NCBI GenBank assembly: GCA_021014325.1
Contig: CM037476.1
Coordinates: 13,242,827-13,306,826, forward strand
Direction: 5' to 3'
Origin: Plazaster borealis
Taxonomy: Eukaryota > Echinodermata > Asteroidea > Forcipulatida > Labidiasteridae
DNA length: 64,000 nt
Shown here: piece after piece, positions 1-10,800 of the stretch
Layout: each line of letters opens with the position of its first letter
How positions within the stretch are numbered: the stretch's first letter is position 1
Notes under the pieces: model-generated
What the model was told of the DNA's origin: nothing
Databases searched by the model: none
The model's input: only the letters and a program-made list of their open reading frames with translations
Translations under genes and position numbers: made by a program

Positions 1-80
1 TATATCTGCTTCTACTGTCACGCACATTTTGTAACTCTTGCATTAATTTTAAACTGGGTAATGTTGTTGGTTGCACACAG

Positions 81-2141
81 GATGGTGAATAGCCTGGTGT
101 ATTACGGACTCTCATTCAGCACCGGGGATTTGGGAGACAACGACTACTGGGCTTTTATTCTATCCGGGGTGGTGGAGATCCCTGCCCAGATCTACGCGAC
201 CCTGGGGTCTCAGTACATCGGCCGCAAGTGGAACATGTTCGCTCTGGAGTTAATTGGCGGCACGGCATGCTTGGCTATTTTCTTTATAGGTACTGAGATT
301 TGTATTATTAACTTTCTCTGTGTGTGGGATGGCTTGGCAATTTTCACGTTAAATAATTATTATACATTATTGCCTCTACCAGACGATTCGACGACAAGAA
401 CAGCACTTTCTTTGGTCGGAAAATTCTGCATCACTGCTACCTTCAGCATCATTTACCTATGGACCAGTGAAATGTTCCCGACCCCCGTAAGGTAAGTTCA
501 ATTAGTCAAGGTATACGTTTCGGGAGTCACGTTTTGAGACGATTTTAGTGAAATTTGGCAGTTTACGAAACAACTGAAATCCTGACGATTATGATCGAGT
601 TTTCGCAATGGGGGACTCTTGGAAACTTGTGCGCATGCTCAGAAATACGTAAACAGTGTCTGGTGCCACCTAGTGTTCCAATAAAATCCCATTCACTATG
701 AGCCTTTTCGAAACCTCGGCTTGGGCTCCGGCTTCGGCTTGGACTCCGTTATCAGTCTTGGGGCAGTGTGCATTTTGTACGGTGTTTCCATGATCAAAAT
801 GGAGCCCGGAGCCGGAACCTAAGCCGAGCTTCAGAAACAGCTGAAGGACTATGAACCTGGATTTATACATGAACGCAAGAGAGAGTCTTGGGGCCAAGAA
901 CATTAATAATGACGGTCACCTTGGGTATATTATTTTTAAACAGGTCTGTGGCCATTGGATTTTGCTCCATCGCGTCTCGTATAGGAGGTATTGCAGCGCC
1001 ACTGATGCTAAATCTGGGCTCTAACGTCTACTTGATCATATCAGGCTCAGTGACCATTTTAGCTGCACTCAGTCTTATCCCAATGCCAAAGACTAAAGGC
1101 AAGAGGCTACCCGAGACAATAGCTGACGGAGAAGAGTTTGGCAAGTAAGTTGGCCGCCTCGTTCTTTTTAATAGTTTTGACCTTTTAAAAATCAGTCAAA
1201 GAAAGAAGCCTTCATTGGGTGTTTTTTGTGGACTTGAATCTGTGCACGCGTTGGCATTGATGTAAAAACAGTAACATTCCGGCCAAAAAGAGAACAATCT
1301 CACATGTTGTACCCTCTGCTCATTCACTACACGTGAGTAGTTTGCAGCTGCACCCACTAGTGGCCGTTGTACAGCTGGGTTCTCATCACTTCTTCAATTT
1401 CGAGTGGTGTCCTCGGTCAATGATGTTACGACAAAGTTGTCGCCAGAGATCTCCCTGTCCCTCATGCATTTAGATATTTCACCTGCTGTCACAAACCTAG
1501 TGTCCCTTCTTTTGTTCACATAAGTCATTACTAGACTGGTCCCAGATCTTTTTCCGTAAGGATAATAATACAGGCATGGTCTTACAGACCCAATGGTTTA
1601 TTTTGATTATTCATACAATGACGCTTAGAGATACTACCCACAATCACAAAGTGGCATGCAAGGTCAAAGGTGCATCTGGTAGGCAACTACCGGGTTCGAA
1701 AAGGCGGTGTCTGGCATTTTCACGAGCCTCGAAGTGTGACATCAGATGTTCGGGTTAGGCTCTTGATCTCACACATACAGTTATTTGTTTTCGGCCATGG
1801 CTTGCGTGAGAGCATGTACGCTAGGACATTGGAATGAATAAAAAACGAACAACCTAAAGACTTGGTCAAGTACGGTAGGGAACTAATTTAAATTCCCATT
1901 ACTACTCTGAAGCAATTATTGTCTGAATGATTTCAGATTAGATTGCATGCGTGGATGGAAATGGGGAAGAGTCACCTCCGATGAAGAAAACTCCGACGTG
2001 GACATGGAAGCGGCCAAAATGGAGGCAGTCAACCCGGCTTATGTGCCCGACGAAGAATTGGAGCCCCCATTATATGAGAAAGGCTGCCAGTTCCCCGAGG
2101 CCAAATCATCAGGTGAACCGGGGAAGGAAGTTGTGGAATAG
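81..2141 (+). CDS. SLC22-family (organic ion/carnitine-type) transporter, 3' exons only
   Basis: Four exons with matching phases: 81-289, 383-491, 944-1144 and 1937-2141, the last ending in TAG. All introns are GT-AG; the first is only 93 bp. SLC22 proteins are 12-helix major-facilitator carriers of organic cations, anions or carnitine at the plasma membrane. The visible part is the C-terminal half: a helix beginning VNSLVYYGLSF, the GRK loop after it, YLWTSEMFPTPVRSVAIGF across the exon 2/3 junction, the RIGGIAAP helix, and the family signature PKTKGKRLPETIADGEEF at the end of exon 3. Exon 4 encodes an acidic, hydrophilic cytosolic tail of about 68 residues. The 5' exons lie before the window. 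The family is clear; the subfamily and substrate are not. A possible AATAAA poly(A) signal lies near 2850. Confidence 0.85.
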
Positions 2142-3599
2142 GAAAATGGTGCACTGAAGGCGATAGAGACAGCTGGTTTGGGTTTTTATAAGAAAAGCAT
2201 TTTGTGCAAAACGTCACAAGATCGCAAACGGCACCCAGATCGAGAAATACCAACCTGTACCAAGCGCATGCAATGGGAAAGTTACAATTTTATTGTCACA
2301 GTCGGACAAGAATTCCACTTACGACCAGTAGGCCTATAGCACTTTCACATTAACCATGTTTGTATACAAACTAGAGAGCTATAGTTTGGATTGGGGGGGG
2401 GGGGGGCAAATCTGGAATCCGTAAATGGCATCATAAATTAGTCTGACATCGTGCATGAAGTGCGTTGCTTTATAGTCACATCCAGTAAGGATCTGGCTTT
2501 GTGATGTCGGCAATTTAGATAAGATAATAATGTTGACCGCATCATACAAAATACATAAATTTGGCTTCCATTGGTTGGCTATAATTACATTGAAAGTAAA
2601 AGCTAAGTAGACAATTGAATTCACTAATATTAACAATGAATACAATCAAATTTACAATTCAAAAAACGTATAGGCCTAACTGTCACTACAAAAAACCTAA
2701 TGGATATTATAGACGGGCTGTGATTTTTTATCGTGAACGGGGAAATTGGGACACACACAGTGGAACAGTTAGGATTCAAGAAAAGGATAGGACGCCCCAT
2801 GCCAAAACCAGATTCTCTCAGAATAAGTTAATTAATTAAATGGCATAATGAAGACAATAAACATCAGCCTTGATATCAATGTGCCGTGATGCTTTAAAAC
2901 ATTATAGAAATACAATACTTGCTCTTATTATGTGGTTTTTGAAAGATCTTTCTCACTTTATTTTGATGAACCCAGTTTTTTAAGTTTTGGCAAGAATTAA
3001 GTGCCTGGTTTTACCATGAAGCGTCACAATGTATGTAACGACAACAATAATGAACGGTAACTGTGAGCAAAACATGGTGCTCATCTTCAATTTTTTTTTG
3101 AGTACCATGCAAGGTCAGGTCATTCAGATAGTTCTAGAGGGCTGCATAGTGAAGATTTAATTAACTGGAGTATTGCTTCCCGATTTTTGAAAGACCTTTT
3201 ATTATAAAAATGTTTAAATAGCCACTCAAGTAAGTTTTACTTTGATAATTTCTTGAGGGTTAAAAAGATTTACAGGTTTTTTATTATATAATAATAATTA
3301 TTAGTTGAACATGTAGTTATGTTTTCTGGACAGTTATGAGTTCCATTCAAAATCTTGTTTGGCGTGCTCGTAATAAGCCCTTTTTGATGGAGAACCATGC
3401 AATAAAAAGACAATAAATTAAGGAAGCCATTTTCCTAGTTAGTGATAAGCAGCTCCAACAAGGTGGGTCGCAAACGACAACAGACTGAGTCCGAAAGGGA
3501 AATTGGGTCATGGGAGACAGCAGGAACGGAATACCTTGCCAAACTTGGTACTTGGTACTTGGTATAGGTTACCGGTATCCTCCTGAAACTTCCGCGAGG
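2142..3599. other. 3' flank of SLC22 gene, no further gene seen
   Basis: AT-rich sequence with a G homopolymer near 2393-2406 and a possible AATAAA near 2850. Short open frames on both strands resemble no protein I know. It probably holds the 3' UTR followed by intergenic DNA. Confidence 0.5.
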
Positions 3600-3831
3600 G
3601 AACTTGACAAGGAGGTCAGGAGATTGTCGTCTAATTATCCTTGAAAACTTGATGAGATTTGGAGTCCATGAGAGATAGTGGCAAATTATTCCATAGTTTA
3701 ATTGTTTTGGGGAAAAAAGATTGTACGTACTGTAGATGAAATACTTGGAATTTTGAATTGGTTATTATTACCCTTGACCTCTGTGGTTTAGGTACTAAAC
3801 CATGACTATAATCAGCTTTGAATAACTTGGT
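3600..3831 (-). mobile_element. Decayed non-LTR retrotransposon fragment (ORF C-terminus)
   Basis: The minus strand of this stretch translates to text typical of the extreme C-terminus of LINE reverse transcriptases, including SFFPKTIKLWNNLPLSL followed by a short tail. The FFPxTIxxWNNLP block is a well-known trailing motif of these polyproteins. No RT domain is present, so this is a 5'-truncated relic. Confidence 0.55.
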
Positions 3832-5660
3832 TATAGACGGACGCGTTTAATGCTGAAACGGAATTCAGTACACGTGTTACATGCCGCTTATTAGTATAAT
3901 TGGTCGATTGAGTCAAATAATTGTGTGTATTGACCCAATTCACCTATGACGTCATCACCACAATAATAGTTGTGTCATTTTAGACTAGGTTTCCCCGCGT
4001 GTGTTAATACTGTGCATGCAGTGGACATTTTTGTAGACAACGCGCGTGCAGGCGCGTGCCATTACGTGTATTTTCAAAGATGGTGGTCAATGACGTCATG
4101 TGCAATCCATGGCGGACCACAGACAGTATACAACCGTGTGTGAATGTGCAAAGGGTCGATAAAGGAAATTCGTGCGGGCTTCTTGGGCCCAATCATTTTT
4201 ACAAAGCTGGTAAATGTAATGCAACTACTGGACAGAACTGTAACTCACAATTATTGGTTCAGTTGTTTTAGGGTTAGTTAGTTCGAAAAGATACCATTAT
4301 CTTTCAGTGATTGTAAACTAGTAGATGAGCCAGAACCTAGATCTCGACAGTGATGATAGCATTTTGAACCTAAAAGGGGGCAAATACATTGGAATACATT
4401 ACTGATGAAAGCTGATAATAACAAAAGATTGTTGATCTTCATTATTGCTTGTTACTGTTTCTATGGCTGATCTCTTTACTGTGCCCTTCCATTCACTTAT
4501 AATGGTGCCAATCTACAACCACACAAGGGTGTGCACACCCATTTATTGTTTTGCCCATTTATAATAATTATCAATCCCATATCCCATCCCCTACATTTTG
4601 CCGAATAATTTGGAAGAAGTGTAACCGCACGGATTGTCCCAGGGCATGTTTACCCCCCCCCCCCCCGCCACCCCACCTTCCACACCACCCACACAATAAC
4701 CAACAAATAACAACAAACTTGTATCTATAAATAATTATTTTGGCCCCGGTTTCAACGACAGACTACCTGGACTGGGAAAGATAGAAGCAAAGTAAACGCC
4801 CACCCTCGGCACAGACGAAGGCATTCGTGTTTTCCCGTGTTCCCCCCCCCCCACCTCGTCCCGCCCACAACAGTCCCTTGATCATGAAACGAAGGAGGGC
4901 GTCCTTTAGTATCTGTTACCAAGACTCATCTAATTACGTTTCTGAACTTTGCGAAAAAGGGGTACCAGTCCGAGCCACTCAATTACGTTATTGCGTTGCC
5001 AATGGTGCTGGGTCAAAACACGTATCGATTTGTGTGCAAAGAATTCGCCTAAATAAACAATAAACCATTATGACTAACGTTTAGTGCATACCGGATCTCC
5101 ATTCTTGTGCATAATAGGAAACATCGCTGATGCTGACTATTCAAGAATTAAGATTGTGTGTCTAACTGAGACGGAAATAGGGAAAAAATTGTATTTCCGT
5201 GACATAATTTTTTACTAGTGAATCATTGATCTGGATTCTTCCGAACGCAAAAATGTCAACACTGAGACGGCTGTGAGCGTGAGTGTGACTGTGATCGACT
5301 GTGAGTACTGAGTGTCTGTACCCGGAGTGTGACGTGAGCGACAAAAATATAGTCTGTACTGCGGAATCACCAGTTGGATTAGGATCGCTCACGTTTGATG
5401 AATGGTCAGTAAAGACACATGGAGGAAAGATTGGATTGTTTTCCTATTTTTTGTGCAGTAGTTAGAGGTCCAGTACTTATACATTTTTTTCCTAACGTTT
5501 TATGTAACGTTTACTTTTATGATGATGATTGTCAATATATTTTGGACTTTGCTCAGGGGTGCCAGTCAGAAGCCAGGCATGATTAGAAGTTCTGTTACTG
5601 TTTGTTTTGTTAGAACTGTTAACCATAACTGCCGTGCCGTGTAGGCAGGGATCGCACCCC
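3832..5660. other. Intergenic stretch, no gene recognised
   Basis: It contains C homopolymers near 4651-4666 and 4842-4852 and a GTGAC/GTGAG-rich simple stretch at about 5270-5340. I see no exon with good splice sites. An untranslated first exon and promoter of CCDC181 should lie somewhere upstream of 7809 but could not be located. Confidence 0.4.
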
Positions 5661-6408
5661 AATTGGGTCGCACTAGTAAAAAGCCGACAGCCTGCCAAGG
5701 CCTGACGACAACTGCCGACAACAAATTTAAATTTAAATTTAAATGCACTCTAAAAATCTAACGCAAGGTTTGAACAAAAATAAACCGTTAAATTTATGTG
5801 TAAGCAGGTATGAGTCATACATGTATGTATCCAAATCACAATCTGTTGAAAAAGTTTTGTTTTTAATTGTAATAGTTTGTAAAAAGGTTTTTTTACCATG
5901 AATTAGTAACGACAAGTACTGTCCGCCTTGTTGGCTTTGGACCGTACGTAGCAGGGGGTGCTGAAAACGGCAAGTTAGGTTGTCTTTATTTTAACGTTAT
6001 TATTGGAAAAATCCAACATGGTACTAGAGTAGTAAAATGACAGCCAGTTAATATTTCTATCTATGTCTTAAAAAAAGGAAAGAACAAAATGTAACAAGAA
6101 CAAAAAAGCGGTAACAAAAAAAACCCAAGCCCTTAGCCTTGGAACTTAACCATTGCATAATGGTATCGTCTAAGAGTGTTCCAGATGAATCATGGCGGAC
6201 ACTTCTTTTCGTTACTAAATCGTGGTAATAAAACCCTTTTTTACAGTTAAAAATTAAACTTTTTCAACAGATTGAAGGTGATTTGGATAAATCTGACTCT
6301 TATATATTTAATGGCTTATTTTTGTTCAAACATTGTTTGAAAGTGCATTTAAAATTTGTTGTCGGCAGTTGTCGTCAGTTGTCGGCTTTTAGTGTGACCG
6401 CCCCAATT
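5661..6408. mobile_element. Fold-back DNA element with long inverted arms
   Basis: The left arm, about 5661-5930, is the imperfect reverse complement of about 6190-6408. Matching pairs include the TTGTCGGCAG-type blocks near 5715 and 6360 and the GTCCGCC/GGCGGAC blocks near 5920 and 6195. The spacer is about 260 bp. No transposase frame is seen. It is probably a non-autonomous long-TIR (MITE or Foldback-type) element. Confidence 0.7.
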
Positions 6409-6424
6409 ATACAACCTGGGAAGC

Positions 6425-6640
6425 GGCAGCCTTGACTTCAAGCCGGCCCCAAACTGTGGAACTCTATCCCCATCAATATCAGGAATGCTCCTTCTACCGC
6501 CATTTTCAGGAAACGTCTTAAAACATTCTTGTTCTCGTAACCCCGTCCCCCTTTTTTTGTTTTTTTTCTTCGCCTTCTTTTGTTCGCTTGATTTTTTGTA
6601 GGCGAGCTATAAATACCTTTTATTATTATTATTATTTTTA
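6425..6640 (+). mobile_element. 3' end of a CR1/L2-like LINE
   Basis: The plus strand reads PKLWNSIPINIRNA, then FRKRLKTFLFS and a stop near 6540. This is the trailing motif of CR1/L2-type polyproteins. It is followed by a short 3' UTR ending in a (TTA)n microsatellite near 6618-6640, the usual 3' tail of that group. Everything upstream is missing. Confidence 0.65.
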
Positions 6641-6658
6641 TTTCAAATATCAAGTTAT

Positions 6659-7126
6659 AAACCACAAGGGAAACTGACTGGGTAAATTAATTTGAAATAA
6701 TTTGGGGTGGAACAAAGACAAATTGAGTAGAGCGCGATTTGGACCAACGACCTCCGGTTAAATTTGTAACATGCCTGTGCTCTACCAACTGAGCTATCTA
6801 GCCCTATCTATGTTGGCAGTTTACCTATTTTGTCAATATTTTTGTTCGGGGTGCCAGTCAGAACTTTTTTCAGAAGCCATATAAACGTTATCCCTGGCCG
6901 GCTAGACGGCAGTTAATGGTTAGACATGGCTTCTGACTGGCACCCCCAAACAAAGTTATTGACAAAATAGGGAGATTGCCAACATAGGGCTAGATAACTC
7001 AGTTGGTTGAGTGCCGGCACATTAAACCTGAGATCGTTGGTTTACATGTATCCAGCTCTAGTAAATATTTCTTTGTTCACCCCCTAAATTATTTCAAATT
7101 TACCTAGTCAGTTTTCTTAGTGGTTT
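6659..7126. mobile_element. Inverted pair of tRNA-derived repeats (fold-back)
   Basis: About 195 bp from 6659 on is repeated inverted up to 7126. Each arm carries a tRNA-like segment starting GGGCTAGATAxCTCAGTTGG, with an A-box-like TAxCTCAGTTGG and a B-box-like region; the left one lies on the minus strand near 6735-6803 and the right one on the plus strand near 6985-7050. Arms also share the block GTGCCAGTCAGAA. The tRNA-like parts lack a complete cloverleaf, so they are SINE heads, not tRNA genes. Confidence 0.65.
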
Positions 7127-7422
7127 AAATGATTCACACACGGGGCAGATTCAACAATACAATGGGCACAAATAAATACACCCAGTAACTATTTTAGAAA
7201 ATTCACATGTTTTTAACGTGATTTTATAAAATTTGAATTTTGAATCTTGAATCTATAGAGTTTTTTAGCTTTCTATGGTGTTGTGTTTTGTTTTTTGGTG
7301 GGTTTTTTTAAAAAGGAAATCAAGTGATCTGCTGAAAAGTTGCACGCCTGTAAAGCATAAACTGTTTGTTGTTTGCAGACAGGACCACCTAATTTGGTGC
7401 TATTTATTGAAAACTTGAGAAG

Positions 7423-7718
7423 TGGTCGGGTTGGCATAGTGGTATCTTTCCTCGCCTTCCACAACTAGGACCCCGGTTCAAATCACGCCGGTTCGAATCA
7501 CGCATGGATTGGGTTTTCAGTCCCTACCTGACTGTGTGGGTTTTCCCTGAAATAATTCTCTGGGGTTTTCCTCCCACATCTAAAACTGAAACTTCCTTCC
7601 TTGTCTTCTATCCATGGGGGTTCTTGGCTAGTACAGTGATTAAGTTAACTTTTCTGAGAGTCCTTGGCTTCACAACCAGAATAAATGAAAGAAAATTAAA
7701 TGAAATGAAATGAAGAGA
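7423..7718 (+). mobile_element. tRNA-derived SINE, copy 1
   Basis: Head with A-box-like TTGGCATAGTGG and B-box-like GGTTCAAATC, then a body shared with 27626-27893 and a 3' tail of repeated AAATG units. The same order in a second, independent location shows a dispersed SINE family. Confidence 0.75.
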
Positions 7719-7808
7719 AATATATTCACTTTTCAATAATCCAATAGCTAGATTAAAACCGAAATCATGTGTTGTGAAGTATTCTTTAATTGTGTTTCCC
7801 CGCTGCAG

Positions 7809-10800
7809 GTTTATGGTTCCTGAAGGATTGAAAGATAAATTAGAGTGCATCTTGACACAAACACACCGAAATATCACCCATGATGGCAGAGGTGGAGACA
7901 GAGAGCGAGCCTGCCCATGACATGGAACGCACTGATTCCATGAGCTCAATCGATAAAGAGCTAGATTTGTTGATGAGAGGAGAAACTGATGACACGACTA
8001 CAGACTCACAGGTAAGGAAGAATCAACGACAGGCAACGGCAGGCAATCCCCTCCATGCCCCTAGTTTTTTTGCCTAACATTACAAGGCCGAACGGCCACT
8101 TCAAGGTGAGGGCTACACTTAACAGATTTGGGCTATCGATCCAAATTAACTGCACCAGGGGTACGTTGCCACCTACTCCTGGGGCTGAAACAGGATTACC
8201 CCCTTTTAGTCCGTAAGGATGTACATGTAGGCATGGGTATCATCCACTAGGAGCATGGCTGGTAGAACAGACTGCACTACCTTCCCAACTTTTTACAAAG
8301 CAATTATGGTTAAGCACCTTGCTCAAGAGCACAAGTGTTATGACCGGGTATCGAAACCACACTCTGCTGCTGACAACACCAGAGCTTGGGTCCTGTGAAC
8401 TAGACCGCTCGGCCACGACACGCCACAAGTCATTGCCTTGGTGCTCTTTTGAAATGTTCCAAAAGAACTTGTGATTTCCCTCATGCCCTTTACTAAGGAA
8501 AAAACTGCCTTGCCCTCACAAGAACAAAGTATGAGGGGTGCATTCCACTTTCGAGTGGACTAAGTTGTGCGCCGCCAACGTTGGCGAACGTTAGCAACCA
8601 TAGGTGAATGTATTTCTGAGGTGTTGGTGGGTGGTTTTAAAATGGCGGACATTAACAAGATAACTGAAAGGTACGCCACACGATATTATTTTCTTGTCAC
8701 GAAAATAATTAATCTGTTTTCTGTGGTTGATAACGCAGTGAGTTGAAATAACAACTTAATTAGTTGATGAACGGGTATCGAACCCACACTCTGCTGCTGA
8801 CGATGTACAAACGAGGACTAAAAATATACCTATAATACAGCAAAAACAAAAACAAATTAAAAGTGATACGTACGGTGTCGCCAACTTTATTGCAGACTGA
8901 ACCTGCCATATTGAAATAAGGAAATGTGCAACCAATCGTTCCAATCAGTCACAAACGTTTGCGCGAACGGTTGCGATCTGTTCGCGCAAGTGGAACACAG
9001 CCCTGGTTAATGAAAAGTAACCCCAAAACTATTACTCCCTCTTTTCAAGAAAAAATGGTTTAAAACAAATTTGATTAACTTTTCATACAGGAACAGGTAG
9101 GCTGATTTATCCTTGCACTTCATATTCATTGTTGAATAGAGTGGATGAAAATGAATTTACTCTACAAAAAACCCAGTGATGCCAGTCATAGGGAAAGTCT
9201 GTTTTTTCCCGAAGATCTAATGTGAAAGTTTGTAATGACAATTATTATGAAGGGATCTTTAAACATCATTTGGGTTTCTGATTTATTCAATTAATTTGTC
9301 TAGTTTTCAAGAAATATTTATCACATCTAACCTCTGAATTAAGCAGGGAGGAGAAGTTTCAAATTTGTTTTCTAATGTAATTACATGCATGACTGCGTGA
9401 AAAAGGCGTAGCTTTATTCACATTTGAAGAAATCAACGGCTCAGTGCTATAAGGTTGTTAATTGCAGTTTCATATCCTTAATGATCAAAAGGGTGTTAAG
9501 TTAAAAAATGTGTATGGAATTATAAACAAAATAATCAAAATCCACAAATAAACGTTTTTCTTAGAAAATTATTGTTTCTTTTCTTTTTGCCAAAAAAATA
9601 CTTTGGAGACCATTCTTAATCAAAAAAATTCCATTTACCAGGAGCTTCAAAACTTGCAAAGCAATTTGATAAAGTCCATACAAACTGCACTCACGACCTT
9701 ATAGTCCTTAGCCGATGAAATCATTCTCTTTGATGTATTCCTCTGGCACCGAGGATACTGTTCCCAAAAGCTCCTTGAGTTCTGTAACTCCAGAGGTTAC
9801 CAAAAGGTGTCTTTTTTCAACATACTATCTAAAATGTGAATATTTACTTATGTACTTTCAGATCTTTTTGTCAGCAAAGACTCTCTCATCACTGTTTTGA
9901 AATCCCGATACTATTTGTTTTCATTTACTTTACTTCTACAATTCTTTGTAGGATGGAGGTCAGGATGAACTTTATACCAGATCAGAGTCGAGGCGAGAAG
10001 AGCCGTCGTCACAGTATCCACTAAATGAGGAAAGCAAAGAGGTACATGAAACAGTTGTTGGGAATGAACAGTATGAACATGAAACGGCCTCAGACGATGA
10101 GTTGTCCGAAGAGCAGAAGATCCTCGAGCTGGAGTTACAGAAGCTGAAGGAAGAGGGTTTTCTGCCGATGGACGATCCGCCGGAGTATGACATCGCCGCC
10201 CGAGTCCGAGAGCTGAACGAGCAGCTCAGGGCAGAGGGAGAGATCCCGGAGAGGACAGACCGAAAGGTCACATTCAATGAGAAGGTCATGGCAGTTGAGT
10301 TTCATGAGGATGAGGAGGATTTTGAAACGGAACCGGGTGAGAGTGATAACACCGGAAGTGAAAACGTAGACAGTGAAGCGGCACCATCCTCAGAGGTCAC
10401 GGATCCGAATGACATTGAGGTCGCGAAGCTAACACTGGAAGAGGAGAAAAAAGCACCTGAAATTGAAGTGAAAGACAGTGACAATCAGAGAAGTGTGAAG
10501 AGTAATGGACAAAGCCCACGAGGGTCTGATGAGAAGATTTTGATTGAGAGGGACGGTAAATTTGAATTAATCAACGTTAAAGACCTCAGCTTTGATGAGA
10601 GACAGTCTATGGGACTTGAAGTTCTATCAGATGAAACTGATCAACATAAACAAGATCCGGTTACCCCGAATGGACACGGCGACGCCCCCATCCCGGAAGA
10701 GACCACACCTCAGAAGACATCAAACCAGCTACAGCCAACGCCTCCATCAAAGCCTCGTCCATCAACGGCGACGGACAGTACAGGGCTGCATCGAACGCAG

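Noticed and set aside
6728..7060. Two tRNA-like stretches as tRNA genes
   Set aside because: They form part of dispersed fold-back repeats and lack a full cloverleaf with matching acceptor stem.
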